The notes beneath the pieces are model-generated. The model saw only the letters and a list, made by a program, of their open reading frames with translations. It made no database searches and was not told the origin of the DNA. The position numbers and the translations under genes were made by a program. A stretch of DNA of 64,000 nucleotides from Ralstonia sp. UBA689 (GTDB lineage: Bacteria > Pseudomonadota > Gammaproteobacteria > Burkholderiales > Burkholderiaceae). This document shows positions 17,059 to 27,400 of this stretch, one piece after another. The stretch covers positions 76,679-140,678 of the forward strand of contig NZ_DBMV01000045.1 in NCBI RefSeq assembly GCF_002298975.1. The letters run 5' to 3'. Numbering within the stretch: position 1 is the stretch's first letter; the number at the start of each line of letters is the position of its first letter.

Positions 17059-17811
17059 CTACGCGGCCTCGACCATCATCGCGTCAATGGCAAACGAATA
17101 GTCAGGTGCCACCGCAAAGTACGCGCGCGCTTCATCGGCGGCGCGGTCGAACAGGTCGCGGATGGCATCGGCGCGGACTTGCGGTGTGCGGATGCGGGCA
17201 ATCCAGCTATCGAAGGCCATCGTCAGTTTCCAGGTGCGCGGTGTCCCTGGCTGGAAGCCTGCTTCGGCCAGCATGGCCTGCCATTCCGAGACCCGATAGT
17301 CGCGCACGTGCGACGCATCGCGCAGCACCTCGGCGGTCTGCAGCAGCGTATCGAGCAGCGGCGCCTCTGGCGCAACGATGTCCACGATGACGAGCTTGCC
17401 GCCGGGTTTGAGTACGCGGCGCGCCTCGGCCAGGCCGGCGCGCACATCGAGCCAGTGGTGAGCGGAGAAGCGCGTGGCGACGATGTCGAACGCGGCATCG
17501 TCGAAGGGCAGGGTTTCGGCGCGGCCCGCTTGCGTGTGCAATTGCGCGAGACCGCGACGCGCGGCTTCGGCGGCCACCACGCCCAGCATGTCTTCGGACA
17601 GGTCATACGCCACCATGGCCGCCACATGCGGAGCCATGGCAAAGCTCACGTGTCCGCCGCCGCAGCCGAGGTCGAGCACCTTGGCATGCGGCACTGATTG
17701 CGCCAGCGCGGCCAGCGCATCGAGGTCGGCGCCCTGAGCGTGTACGGCGCTGGTCAGGTAGGCCTGGGCCACGTGGCCGAATTGCTGGTCGACGAGTCGG
17801 TGCTGCTGCAT
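17059..17811 (-). CDS. Class I SAM-dependent methyltransferase (UbiE-like)
   Basis: 250 residues, preceded by AAGGAGCAGTC. SAM-binding motif I is KVLDLGCGGGHVSFAMAP; further motifs are AYDLSEDML, ETLPFDDAAFDIVATRFSAH and LKPGGKLVIVDIVAPE. This is the methyltransferase-11/UbiE layout for small-molecule acceptors. It is cytosolic. The acceptor cannot be named, and true UbiE (ubiquinone/menaquinone) usually sits in another context. The gene is 125 bp downstream of the amidohydrolase on the same strand. Confidence 0.88.
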   Translation of the reverse strand: MQQHRLVDQQFGHVAQAYLTSAVHAQGADLDALAALAQSVPHAKVLDLGCGGGHVSFAMAPHVAAMVAYDLSEDMLGVVAAEAARRGLAQLHTQAGRAETLPFDDAAFDIVATRFSAHHWLDVRAGLAEARRVLKPGGKLVIVDIVAPEAPLLDTLLQTAEVLRDASHVRDYRVSEWQAMLAEAGFQPGTPRTWKLTMAFDSWIARIRTPQVRADAIRDLFDRAADEARAYFAVAPDYSFAIDAMMVEAA

Positions 17812-17936
17812 GACTGCTCCTTTCTTGTGGGGAGGGCGAGGAGCGGTCAGTGTAGGAGCGCGGCCCGTGCAGCGAAATTCGCAATTGACGAAGTGGGGTA
17901 TCGCGCGTCAGCGGTTGGGGCGCGAACGCCTTCTCC

Positions 17937-18857
17937 TCAAACGAAACGGAACAGTTGCGCGGGCGTATCGACCAGCACCTTCTGGCGGTCGGCGGCGTTG
18001 GGCAGCAGCACGTCGACAAAGGCGCGCGCCTTGTCGTAGCTGACCTGCGATTCGTATTGCGTGTGCGGCCAGTCGCTGCCCCAGACCAGGCGGTCCAGAC
18101 CGAGTGAATCTTTCAGGCGCGGCACGGCGGCAACGGCGATGGCCTCGCCGCGTCCAGCGTCTCCGTTGCGGTAGGCACCCGAGATCTTTACCCACACACG
18201 GCGCGAGCGGCCGGCGGCCAGCAACGCGGCAAAGCCGGGGTCGTCCACGCCGAGCCTGGGGTCGGGGCGGCCGAAGTGATCGACCACCACGTTCACTTGT
18301 GCCTCCAGCAGCGGCGGCAGCAGGGTGGGCAGGCGGCGGGCTTCCACGTGTAGCTCCACGTGCCAGTCCAGCGCATGCAGGTGCGCCAGCGCGGCCTGCC
18401 ACGCGGCCGACCTCAATTGCGGGTCGGGCGCGCCGATCAGGTTCAGGCGGATGCCGACTATGCCTTCGGCGTTCAACTGCGCGAGGAAGGTCTCCGGCGC
18501 GGCCGGATCGATTACAGCCACGCCGCGCAGGCGCTGCGGTGCCTGCTTGATGGCCGCGAGCATGTAGCTGTTGTCCATGCCCAGGAAGCTCGGCTGGATC
18601 AGCGCGCCGTGCGACACGTCATGCGCGTCGAGCTGCGCCAGGTAGGCCGACAGCGGTGCGTCGTAACCGGGCGCATAACGGCGCGCATTGGCCAGCGGCA
18701 GGCCGCGCTCGAACACGTGCGCATGCGTATCGATGGCGGTGATGCGCGTCGTGCGCATTGTAGAAACTTCGCGCATGCTGTTGCTGGCGCATCCGGCAAG
18801 GGCTGTGGAACCTAGCATGGCAAGCAGCCCGGCGTTGAAGGCGCGACGCGTCGGCAT
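17937..18857 (-). CDS. Amidohydrolase family protein with Tat-like lipoprotein signal
   Basis: 306 residues. The N-terminus MPTRRAFNAGLLAMLGSTAL ends in the lipobox LAGC, predicting a lipid-anchored protein, possibly Tat-exported because of the RRAF pair. The body is a TIM-barrel hydrolase with DTHAHVF near the N-terminus, ELHVEAR, VVDHFGRPDP and WGSDWPH. This is the pattern of 2-pyrone-4,6-dicarboxylate lactonase (LigI)-like amidohydrolases, which open lactone rings of lignin-derived aromatics. Export is unusual for that family. It follows the MFS carrier gene by 43 bp, so it probably shares its transcript and substrate. Confidence 0.85.
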   Translation of the reverse strand: MPTRRAFNAGLLAMLGSTALAGCASNSMREVSTMRTTRITAIDTHAHVFERGLPLANARRYAPGYDAPLSAYLAQLDAHDVSHGALIQPSFLGMDNSYMLAAIKQAPQRLRGVAVIDPAAPETFLAQLNAEGIVGIRLNLIGAPDPQLRSAAWQAALAHLHALDWHVELHVEARRLPTLLPPLLEAQVNVVVDHFGRPDPRLGVDDPGFAALLAAGRSRRVWVKISGAYRNGDAGRGEAIAVAAVPRLKDSLGLDRLVWGSDWPHTQYESQVSYDKARAFVDVLLPNAADRQKVLVDTPAQLFRFV

Positions 18858-18900
18858 GGGGTCTCCTGGTGTGATGTTGTGCGGATCATGACGAGGCAGG

Positions 18901-20148
18901 TCAGGCGGTGACGGCGGCCAGATCGCGGCCGCGCGTTTCGGGCAGCATCAGCACTGCCAACGCGACGATCGAATACGCGATGGCCGCATCGATGCCGATG
19001 GCGGTACCCAGCGACATCGACGCGCTCATCTTGCCCACCAGCACCGGAAACGCGGCGGACACCACGCGGCCGAAGTTGTAGCAAAAGCCCACGCCCGTGC
19101 CGCGCACGCCGTGCGGATACAGCTCGTTGAACAGTGCGCCCATGCTGGCCGGAATGCCGGCGGCAAAGAAGCCGAGCGGAAAGCCCAACACCAACATCGC
19201 GCCGTCGGACAGCGGCACCAGCAGATACACCAGCACAGTGACCACGCAGCAGCACGAGAAGAGCAGGATGTTGCCGCGCCGGCCGATCATGTCCAGAAGC
19301 CAGGCGCTCGCCACGCAGCCGCACCAGAACGCGAAGATGATCACCGCCAGATAGCCGCCCGTGCCGAGCACCGACAGGTGGCGCTCCGTCTTGAGGTACG
19401 TCGGCAGCCACGTCATCAGGGCGTAGTAGCCGCCGTGCGCGCCGACGCCGAGCAGCCCGCCGATCAGCGTCATGCGCAGCACCTGCGGGCGGAAGATGTC
19501 GAGCAGCGGAAAGCGCGAAACCGGCATGGCATCGGCGGTCGCTTGCGTTTTGACCGCGGGCACGGGCTCCTGCACGCCCCGGCGGATGTAGATGATGAGC
19601 AGCGCCGGCAACAGGCCTGCGGCAAACATCACGCGCCAGGCGATGTCCGGTTCGACGAGGGAATACGTGAGCGCGTACAGCAGCACGGCACCGCCCCAGC
19701 CTACGGCCCACGCGCTTTGCACGGTGCCCATCGCCTTGCCGCGGTGGCTGGCGCGGATGCTCTCGGCCATCAGCACGGCGCCCGCTGCCCATTCGCCGCC
19801 AAAGCCGAAGCCCTGGATGGCCTTGAGCACCAGGAACTGCTCGAAGTTCTGCGCAAAGGCCGAGGCGAACGTCGCCAGCGAGAACCACAGCACCGTGAAC
19901 TGCAGCGTGCGCACGCGGCCGAAGCGGTCGGTCAGCGCGCCGGCAATCCAGCCGCCCAGGGCAGACGCCACCAGCGTGACGCCCGATACCAGCCCGGCCT
20001 CGGTCTTGCCGATGTGCCATGCGGCAATGATGGTGGGAATGACGAGGCTGAACATCTGCACGTCGAGCGCATCGAGTGCCCAACCGCCAAAGCACGCCCA
20101 GAAGGTGCGCTTCTCCCCTTTTGAAATCTCCTTGAACCAGCCGAACAT
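18901..20148 (-). CDS. MFS transporter (SHS/AAHS-like)
   Basis: 415 residues from ATG 20148, which has GGAGGAGACGGC before it. Twelve hydrophobic segments are expected. Visible marks are WALDALDVQMFSLVIPTII in TM1, the loop motif GALTDRFGRVRTLQ, GFGFGGEWAAGAVLMAES in TM4 and the second-half loop LDMIGRRGN. These fit proton-coupled carriers of organic or aromatic acids. Together with the downstream LigI-like hydrolase it suggests uptake of a lactone or aromatic acid. A 20-bp inverted repeat 52 bp upstream of the start is a likely operator. Confidence 0.88.
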   Translation of the reverse strand: MFGWFKEISKGEKRTFWACFGGWALDALDVQMFSLVIPTIIAAWHIGKTEAGLVSGVTLVASALGGWIAGALTDRFGRVRTLQFTVLWFSLATFASAFAQNFEQFLVLKAIQGFGFGGEWAAGAVLMAESIRASHRGKAMGTVQSAWAVGWGGAVLLYALTYSLVEPDIAWRVMFAAGLLPALLIIYIRRGVQEPVPAVKTQATADAMPVSRFPLLDIFRPQVLRMTLIGGLLGVGAHGGYYALMTWLPTYLKTERHLSVLGTGGYLAVIIFAFWCGCVASAWLLDMIGRRGNILLFSCCCVVTVLVYLLVPLSDGAMLVLGFPLGFFAAGIPASMGALFNELYPHGVRGTGVGFCYNFGRVVSAAFPVLVGKMSASMSLGTAIGIDAAIAYSIVALAVLMLPETRGRDLAAVTA

Positions 20149-20199
20149 GCCGTCTCCTCCGGGTGACGTGAGCGACACCTTGAACACGTATTGCTCTAG

Positions 20200-20219
20200 T
20201 CATCTATATGAATAGATGA
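20200..20219. promoter_or_regulatory. Candidate operator of the MFS-amidohydrolase operon
   Basis: TCATCTAT and ATAGATGA form a perfect 8-bp inverted repeat around ATGA, 52-71 bp upstream of the MFS start codon and downstream of malQ. An AT-rich dyad of this size in GC-rich DNA is typical of GntR/TetR-class operators. No regulator gene is adjacent. Confidence 0.5.
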
Positions 20220-20273
20220 ATTGTAGGGTCGGCAATCTGAGGGCGCAGTCGGTGTTAACCCGCGCGGATAGGG

Positions 20274-22553
20274 CTACGCGGCGGCGGCACGCGCGTCCGC
20301 TAACACCTTCAGGCGGGCCTGCGTGGTTGGGTCGTTCAGCACAGTATCGGCGGGGCCAGGAAGGCGCCGGCGCCAATTGGGGTGTGTGTGGATGGTGCTG
20401 GGCAGGTTCGGCTGCTCTTGCAGGCCGAGCAGGTCTTCCATCGGCACGATGGCGAGCGGCACGGCTGCGGCGGCGGTATAGGCGACAGCGGCGGTGGCGA
20501 AGTCGTCGGCGGTGGCGGCGAGGAGGGCAGTCGTTTCTGTGGAGATTGCCACGCCGGCTTGCTCCAGCGCTGCCTGCAATGTGGTGATGCGCAAGGGTGC
20601 CGCCCCGGATTGCTCGACCGCCTTGTTATGGTGCTCGAAGGCTTCCACCAGCGCACGCCGATCCGCCATGCGCTGCGTGTGGGCCTGCGCTTCGTTCATG
20701 CTGGCCGGCAGCAGACCGAGCTTGCCATGCCAGCGCAGATCGTTGCCGGTCCACCAGCTTGCCAGCGTGGGCAGATCGTGCGTGCTGGTCATGGCGACGG
20801 AGGTGCGCGCCCAGGTTTGCGGCTGGCGGAACGGCTGGCCGGGCAGACGCTCATCACGCTCGAACCAGAGGATGCGCATGCCCAGCAGCCCGTTGCCCGC
20901 GAGGTGTTCGCGCAGTCCGCCCTGCACGGTGCCCAGGTCTTCGCCGATAACCACGCAACGGTTGCGCCACGACTCCAGCGCAATCAGCCGCAGCAGGTCC
21001 TGCAGCGGGTAGCGCAGGTACACACCGTCCAGGGCGCGCGCGCCTTCAGGAATCACCCACAGCCGCATCAGCCCCAGCACGTGGTCGATGCGCACGCCAC
21101 CAGGTGTGGCCATGATCGCGCGCAGCATTTCGATGAAGGCTGCAAAGCCGTGCAAGCGCATGGCGCGCGGGCTGAAGGTGGTGAGGCCCCAGTTCTGCCC
21201 CTGCGTGTTGAACACATCGGGCGGTGCGCCTACCGTCACGCCCATCAGCACTTCCTGCTGCCGGCTCCAAACGTGGCTGCCCGCGCTGTCGGTGCCGATG
21301 GCCAGATCGGCGATCAGGCCGATGGCCATGCCGGCGTCTTCGGCGCTGCGCTGCGCGTTGTCCAGTTGGCGGGCTGCGGCCCATTGTAGAAACAGGTGAA
21401 AGTTGACGGCATCCGGATGGTCGCGGGCAAAGGCGCGCACCGCCAGTTGTGATGGCGATTGATACCCCGTGGGCCAGTGCTTCCAGTGCCAGGTTTGCGG
21501 CTGATGTTCGCGTATGTGGGCATCGAGCGCTTCGAAGCGCGCGTGGTCCAGCAGGCGCTGGCCGTGTGCGGCGCGGAAGGCTTCAAAGGCATCATGCAGG
21601 CGGCCAGCGGCACCGTCGCCGGCGGCAACCTGCTGCTGCATCTGCCGATGCAGCGCGCGCAGCACGGTCAACCGGGCCGTGGCGCTGGCCGACCAGTCGA
21701 TCAGGTTCTCCGCTTCCAGCCGGGCGTAATCGTCGGCCAGTCCGCAGTCCGCCACCGCTTGCCGCACGGCCTGCATGCCGAACAGCGCAGCGGGGTCGAT
21801 CATCGTTGCATTGAGAAACAGCCGGCTTGATGGCGAATAGGGCGAATAGCGGTGCGGATCGGCGCTGAACATGGCATGCACCGGGCTCAGTGCCAGCGCA
21901 TCGGCGCCGCGTTGCGCCAGGCTGCGGGCGAGGTCGCCGGCCCCCGTGTAGCTGCCCAGCCCGGCCGACAGCGCAGGCAACTCGCCGCTTGCCCGCAGGC
22001 CATACAACTGAGCCGAACTGCCCCATAGGCGGGCGTCCTGCGCCCGCCCTTGCGCATGCAACGCGTCGGCCACGGCATAGCAGCGCGGGGGGGCGATGGC
22101 GAGCATGCATTCGATGTCGCTGTCGGCGCCGGTATCGATGCGCAACCGGTGATAGCCGGCGGTTGGTACAGGCGCCAGCAGCAGCGTCGTGTGCTTGCCG
22201 CCGGCGCTTGCGCGGACGATGCCTTCGGCGCTGCCGCCGTCTTCGTAGTCGATGCGGTAGGGGCGGCCCGCCAGCGTCGGCAGCTGACGCGGGGCAGTCT
22301 CCAGCAGGATCGGCTGGCCGACCACGCCGGTGGCCAGTGCAGGCACCGTCAGGGTGTTGGCTTCAGCCTGCAGGCGTGCGCGGCTGTCCGCGACTTCGGT
22401 GGCGGTGCCGGCGGGCAGGCCCAGGCAGCCCAGCACCGTGCGCAGGACTTCGTCGCTTACGCGCATGGCGCGGCCGGCAGCGTCTTCCCAGTCGACTTGC
22501 AGGCCGGCCTGTTGTGCAAGCTGGTGCAATGCGTTGTCGGGCGTGGCGTTCAT
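20274..22553 (-). CDS. malQ: 4-alpha-glucanotransferase (amylomaltase)
   Basis: 759 residues from ATG 22553; a GTG at 22562 abuts the treZ stop and could be used instead. This GH77 enzyme transfers maltodextrin segments between glucans. Typical GH77 sites are seen: GVRIDHVLGLMRLWVIPEG (nucleophile Asp), VIGEDLGTVQGGLREHL (acid Glu) and TSTHDLPTLASWWTGNDL (third Asp). The N-terminal ~140 residues form the extra beta domain of the long E. coli-type MalQ. It is cytosolic and is the third gene of the treS-treZ-malQ set, where it can process maltodextrin stubs left by trehalose formation. Confidence 0.93.
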   Translation of the reverse strand: MNATPDNALHQLAQQAGLQVDWEDAAGRAMRVSDEVLRTVLGCLGLPAGTATEVADSRARLQAEANTLTVPALATGVVGQPILLETAPRQLPTLAGRPYRIDYEDGGSAEGIVRASAGGKHTTLLLAPVPTAGYHRLRIDTGADSDIECMLAIAPPRCYAVADALHAQGRAQDARLWGSSAQLYGLRASGELPALSAGLGSYTGAGDLARSLAQRGADALALSPVHAMFSADPHRYSPYSPSSRLFLNATMIDPAALFGMQAVRQAVADCGLADDYARLEAENLIDWSASATARLTVLRALHRQMQQQVAAGDGAAGRLHDAFEAFRAAHGQRLLDHARFEALDAHIREHQPQTWHWKHWPTGYQSPSQLAVRAFARDHPDAVNFHLFLQWAAARQLDNAQRSAEDAGMAIGLIADLAIGTDSAGSHVWSRQQEVLMGVTVGAPPDVFNTQGQNWGLTTFSPRAMRLHGFAAFIEMLRAIMATPGGVRIDHVLGLMRLWVIPEGARALDGVYLRYPLQDLLRLIALESWRNRCVVIGEDLGTVQGGLREHLAGNGLLGMRILWFERDERLPGQPFRQPQTWARTSVAMTSTHDLPTLASWWTGNDLRWHGKLGLLPASMNEAQAHTQRMADRRALVEAFEHHNKAVEQSGAAPLRITTLQAALEQAGVAISTETTALLAATADDFATAAVAYTAAAAVPLAIVPMEDLLGLQEQPNLPSTIHTHPNWRRRLPGPADTVLNDPTTQARLKVLADARAAAA

Positions 22554-22562
22554 GTTGGGCAC

Positions 22563-24455
22563 TCAGGCGGAGGGCGATGGCGACAGCAGGGCGACACAGG
22601 CGCGCGCAGGTACTTGGTGCGTGGCCAGCATGGCGGCGGCGCCGTCGCGCGATTCGTACAGCAGGTCGGCCGGGTTGCCGGCCAGCGCGGTCGGCAGCGC
22701 CACCGGCTGCTGCCCGAGGTTGACTCCGAGCGTCAGCACGCTGCCGTCACTCAGCCGCCAGCGTGCGAGCGCCCCCGTTGTGCCGAGCGGAACGGCATCC
22801 AGCGCGCGCGTGCCCACCAGCCGCGGCACGATTTGCGCGTGGCGCAGCGCCAGCAGCCGGTGCGTGCGGTTGAGCCAATCGAGGTGCTCGGGGTTGGTGA
22901 GTTCGGCTTCGCCCGGCCAGGACGCCAGATAGGTGCGCTCGTCGTTTGGGTCGGGAATGCGTTCGCGCTTGAACGGATCGGAGAACGCCACGAATTTGCC
23001 GAAATCACGCCGCCGGCCTTCGCGCACCGCATCGGCCAGCACGCCGTGGTGGCTGGTGAAGTAGTAGAACGGGCGCAGGCTGCCCCACTCCTCACCCATG
23101 AACAGCAGTGGAATCTGCGGGCACAACAGCAGCAGGGCCTGCGCCGCATGCAGCGCCTCCGGGTGTGCGAGCCGCGTGAGCCGCTCGCCGAGCGCGCGGT
23201 TGCCGACTTGGTCGTGGTTCTGCAGATAGAGCACGAAGGCGGTGGGCGGCAGGGCGCCGCTGGGCTCGCCGCGTGGGGCGCCGTTGTGCAGCGCGGAGGG
23301 CTCGCCCTGGTAGCAGAAGCCGTCTTGAAGTACGCGCGCCAGACGCTTGGCGGGCGCGTCGGCGTAGGCGGCGTAATAGGCTTCACGCTCGCCTGTGAGC
23401 AGCACATGCAACGCGTGGTGGCCGTCGTCGTTCCATTGGGCTTCGAATGCTCCCGCGGACGATTTGTCGGACACAGCGCCGGGCACCGTGGCCCCGCGCA
23501 GCAGTGAAGCCGCGTTGTTCTCGTTTTCCAGCACGAGGTGCACATGCCGCCCCGGCTCGACAGCCATCTGCACGCGCGTGGCTAGTTCGACCAGCCAGTC
23601 GCGTTCGCCAATCGCCTGCACGGCATCCAGGCGCAGGCCGTCGAAGCGATACTCCATCAGCCACATCAGGGCATTCTGGATGAAGAACTCGCGCACGGTC
23701 GGCTGGCGGAAATCGAAGGCGGCGCCCCACGGCGTGTGCGCACCTTCGTGGAAGAAGCGGCGCGCGTAACGGGCAAGGTGATTGCCGTCGGGGCCGAAGT
23801 GGTTGTAGACCACATCGAGGAACACCATCAGCCCGAGCCCGTGCGCGGTGTCGATCAACGCCTTGAGTTCGTCGGGCGTGCCGTAGCTGGCGTCCGGCGC
23901 GAAGGGCAGCACGCCGTCGTAGCCCCAGTTGCGTGCGCCGGGAAACTCCGCCAGCGGCATCAGCTCAACGGCGGTGATGCCTAAGCGCGCCAGCTCGGGC
24001 AGCCGGGCGCGCACGCCATTGAATCCGCCCAGTGCGCCGACGTGCAGTTCATACAGCACGGTCTCATGCCACGGCCGGCCTTGCCAGCCGGGGTGTCGCC
24101 ATCGGTAGCGCGTGGGATCGACCACCACGCTGGGGCCGTAGATGTCTTGCCACTGGGCGCGCGCGGCCGGATCGGGCACGCTCACCGTCAAGCCATCGCG
24201 GTCGGTGATGCTGTACCGATAGCAGACGCCGGCGCTCGCTGGCGCAATGGCGCTGTACCAGCCGTCGGGCTCGGCATCCATGCGTACGGCGCTGCCGTTG
24301 TGGTCGGCGTCGATCTCGATCCGCACCTCCACGGCATCCGGCGCCCACAGGCGGAAGCGCGTGCGATCCGGGCCGAGGCACGTAGCGCCGAACGGCAGGT
24401 CGTGCGTGAACTGCGTGGGAGGTGCGACGTGTGATGCGGGAGCGGCTGCGGTCAT
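22563..24455 (-). CDS. treZ: Malto-oligosyltrehalose trehalohydrolase
   Basis: 630 residues from ATG 24455, which overlaps the treS stop (ATGA). GH13 enzyme releasing trehalose from maltooligosyltrehalose ends. An N-terminal E-set domain (THDLPFGATCLGPDRTRFRL) precedes the barrel, with ETVLYELHVGALG, MVFLDVVYNHFGPDGNHL, YRFDGLRLDAVQAIG (nucleophile Asp), HLVLENENNAASLL (acid Glu) and LYLQNHDQVGNRA. The length and order match TreZ rather than GlgB or GlgX. Its usual partner TreY, which makes the substrate, is not in this window. Confidence 0.92.
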   Translation of the reverse strand: MTAAAPASHVAPPTQFTHDLPFGATCLGPDRTRFRLWAPDAVEVRIEIDADHNGSAVRMDAEPDGWYSAIAPASAGVCYRYSITDRDGLTVSVPDPAARAQWQDIYGPSVVVDPTRYRWRHPGWQGRPWHETVLYELHVGALGGFNGVRARLPELARLGITAVELMPLAEFPGARNWGYDGVLPFAPDASYGTPDELKALIDTAHGLGLMVFLDVVYNHFGPDGNHLARYARRFFHEGAHTPWGAAFDFRQPTVREFFIQNALMWLMEYRFDGLRLDAVQAIGERDWLVELATRVQMAVEPGRHVHLVLENENNAASLLRGATVPGAVSDKSSAGAFEAQWNDDGHHALHVLLTGEREAYYAAYADAPAKRLARVLQDGFCYQGEPSALHNGAPRGEPSGALPPTAFVLYLQNHDQVGNRALGERLTRLAHPEALHAAQALLLLCPQIPLLFMGEEWGSLRPFYYFTSHHGVLADAVREGRRRDFGKFVAFSDPFKRERIPDPNDERTYLASWPGEAELTNPEHLDWLNRTHRLLALRHAQIVPRLVGTRALDAVPLGTTGALARWRLSDGSVLTLGVNLGQQPVALPTALAGNPADLLYESRDGAAAMLATHQVPARACVALLSPSPSA

Positions 24456-27400
24456 GGCGTGGGTTCTGGGTTGTCGCCGATGGGCGTGAACGGGTTTTCG
24501 GCGGGTTCGCTTTCCAAGCCAAGCAGGCGCCGTGCCGCGCGCACGAGCCCGGCCAGCGGAACCGGCAGCCACGCCGGCCGGCCGGTCGTCTCCGCATCGA
24601 GGTGGTGGGCTGCGTCTTCCAGCAGGAAGAGATCGAGCAAGGCCGGGTTGATGGGGGCGCCGCCGGCTTCCCCTCTGGCCGCCACATAGGCTTGCAGGAA
24701 ACGCCCGGCCGCAGCGGTGCGGAAGCGTTCGAGCAACTGGTCGCGACGCTCCTGCGCTGGCCCCGTTACGTGCTCCGGAGCCTGCCGCATGGCCTCGATC
24801 ACGTTGTCCAGCGAGTGCAGGAGGCTCGCCACATCGCGCAGCGGGCTGTCCTTGCGGCGACGCACTTCCACCGGCAATGCGGGGTCTCCACCAAAGTCGA
24901 TCAGGAACGCATCGCCCTGCGAAACCAGCACCTCGCCGAGGTGGAAGTCGCCATGCAGGCGCGACAGGACTGTGCCAAGCCCGGCCTGTGCCGATGCCCG
25001 GATCGCCGCAGGCAAGGCATCGCGTTGTGACAGCAGCCATTCGGCTGGCGCGTGAGAGGCGTGCGCGTCCTGCCAGGTTTCCACATGGTCGAGCGCCTGC
25101 GTGACCTGCTCGCCTACGCGTGCCGTCCAGTTGCGCACGTCGGCCTCGTCGGCCGCTCGCGTGCCGAAGTGCGGGTTTTGTGTCGGCTGCGCCAGCACGG
25201 CGTGCAGTTCGCCCAGCCGCGTGCCGATGGCGCCAATCTGCGCCAGATAGTCGGCCAGTGCCTCGTTGATATCGGTGCGCGCTTCAGATGCGGCCATCGG
25301 AGCGACCTCGCCATCGCCTGACGCGATGGCTTCGCTCTGCACGGCCAGTTCGTCGATGGTGCGGCGCAGGTAGTCGAGCGCCCAGGTCCAGGCATCGCCC
25401 TGGTTGGGCACGTAGCGTTGCAGGACGACCAGCGTGGCGGGCTCGCCAACAGGGCCTGCGTGGGTGATCTCGCCGATCAGCGCAGCAGTATTGGCGTAAC
25501 CGGCGCGGGTCAGGTAGCGCGTCATCTCCGCTTCGGGGTGCGTGCCCGCCGACACGTGGCGGATCAGCTTGACGATGACAGCATCGCCAATCACCAGTGA
25601 GCTGTACGACTGCTCCGCCGCCTGCCACCGGATCGGGGCATCCGGCGCCAGCGGCATGGCGGAGGGTTCCGCATCGATGCCCGGCTCAGGCACGAAGTGC
25701 ACCGAGCCGTCGCTGGCATCCAGCGTTGCACCGCGCACGAGGTTGGCGAGCAGCGCGCGGGCGAAGGTTTCGGTGGCGAAGGCATCGGTCAGGTAGCCGA
25801 CATGGCGGCCACGACGCACGCGAGCGAGCGCCAGTTGCACCGGCAGCGCGGGCAGCGTGGCGGATTCCCACGCAATCGACAGCGGCAGCAGGTAGCGCGC
25901 GATGCGTTCGACGCCGTTTGCGTCGCCCAGCGTGACGACGACTTCGTTGAGGAACATCTCCGGCCGTGTTGCGCCCGCCAACGGCCGGTTGGTGGACGAG
26001 GCATCCACTGGCACCGACGCGCCCCAGGCAAAGCGTGCACTGCGAAGCACGCTCTCGTGGTCGCCAAACCAGCGGCGCATGGGCAGGTAGGTGGGCAGGA
26101 TTTCACGTTCGACCACCTGCCGGTGCGCTTCGCGCTGGCGCATATCGGCCAGTGTGTCGAGTCCGGCGCGCAGGACCAGCGTGGTGAACTCGGGCAACTG
26201 CTCGGCCGCCGGCTGCGCCCAGTTCGGGCCGGGCTCGTTCTCGCGCAGTTCCAGCCAGAAGAAGGCATACGGCTGAAGCGTCAGCAGGTAGGGGAGTTGC
26301 CCAACGGGCGGAAACGCCGTGCCGCCGATCAGCTCGATCGGCACCCGTTGCGCATAGTTCGACAGATCCAGTTCCACGGCCTGCGACGCGCGGGACAGGT
26401 TCGCCACGCACAGCATGGGCGGCTCATCTTCCAACACACGCACGTAGGCCAGCACCTTGCGGTTGGACGGCTGCAGGAAGTGGATCGAGCCGCGCCCGAA
26501 CACGCGGTGACGGCGGCGCGTGGCCAGCATGCGTCGCGTCCAGTTCAGCAATGAATGCGCGTCGCGGCTCTGCGCTTCCACGTTCACCGACTCATAGCCG
26601 TACAGCGAGCCCATGATGGCCGGCAGCACGAGCTGTTCCGGGTCGGCACGCGAGAAGCCGCCGTTGCGGTCGGGCGACCACTGCATGGGCGTGCGCACGC
26701 CGTCGCGATCGCCCAGGTGGATGTTGTCGCCCATGCCGATCTCGTCGCCGTAATACATGACGGGCGTGCCGGGCATCGAGAACAGCAGGCTGTTCATCAG
26801 TTCAACCCGCCGGCGGTCGCGCTCCAGCAGCGGCGCCAGGCGGCGGCGGATACCGAGGTTCAGGCGCGCGCGGCGGTCGCTGGCGTAGACCTCCCACAGG
26901 TAGTCGCGCTCGGCGTCGGTCACCATCTCCAGCGTCAGTTCGTCGTGGTTGCGCAGGAAGATGGCCCATTGGCAGGTGCTGGGCACCTCCGGCGTCTGCC
27001 GCATGATGTCGGTGATCGGGAAGCGGTCTTCACGTGCAATCGCCATGTACATGCGCGGCATCAGCGGGAAGTGGAAGGCCATGTGGCATTCGTCGCCGGC
27101 GCCGAAGTATTCCTGCGTGTCTTCTGGCCACTGGTTGGCTTCTGCCAGCAGCAGGCGGTGCTTGAACTCCGCATCCATCGCCGCGCGCAGGCGGCGCAGC
27201 ACGTCGTGCGTCTCGGGCAGGTTCTCGTTGGACGTACCTTCGCGCTCCACCAGGTAGGGCACGGCATCCAGGCGCAGGCCATCCACGCCCAGGTTGAGCC
27301 AGAACTTCATCACCCCGATCACGGCCTTGAGCACGCGCGGGTTGTCGAAGTTGAGATCGGGCTGGTGGGAGTAGAAACGGTGCCAGTAATAGGCGTTTGC

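Noticed and set aside
24456..25040. Possible N-terminal extension of treZ
   Set aside because: The frame is open upstream, but this region encodes the maltokinase C-terminus in another frame, and the ATGA overlap at 24452-24455 marks the real start.
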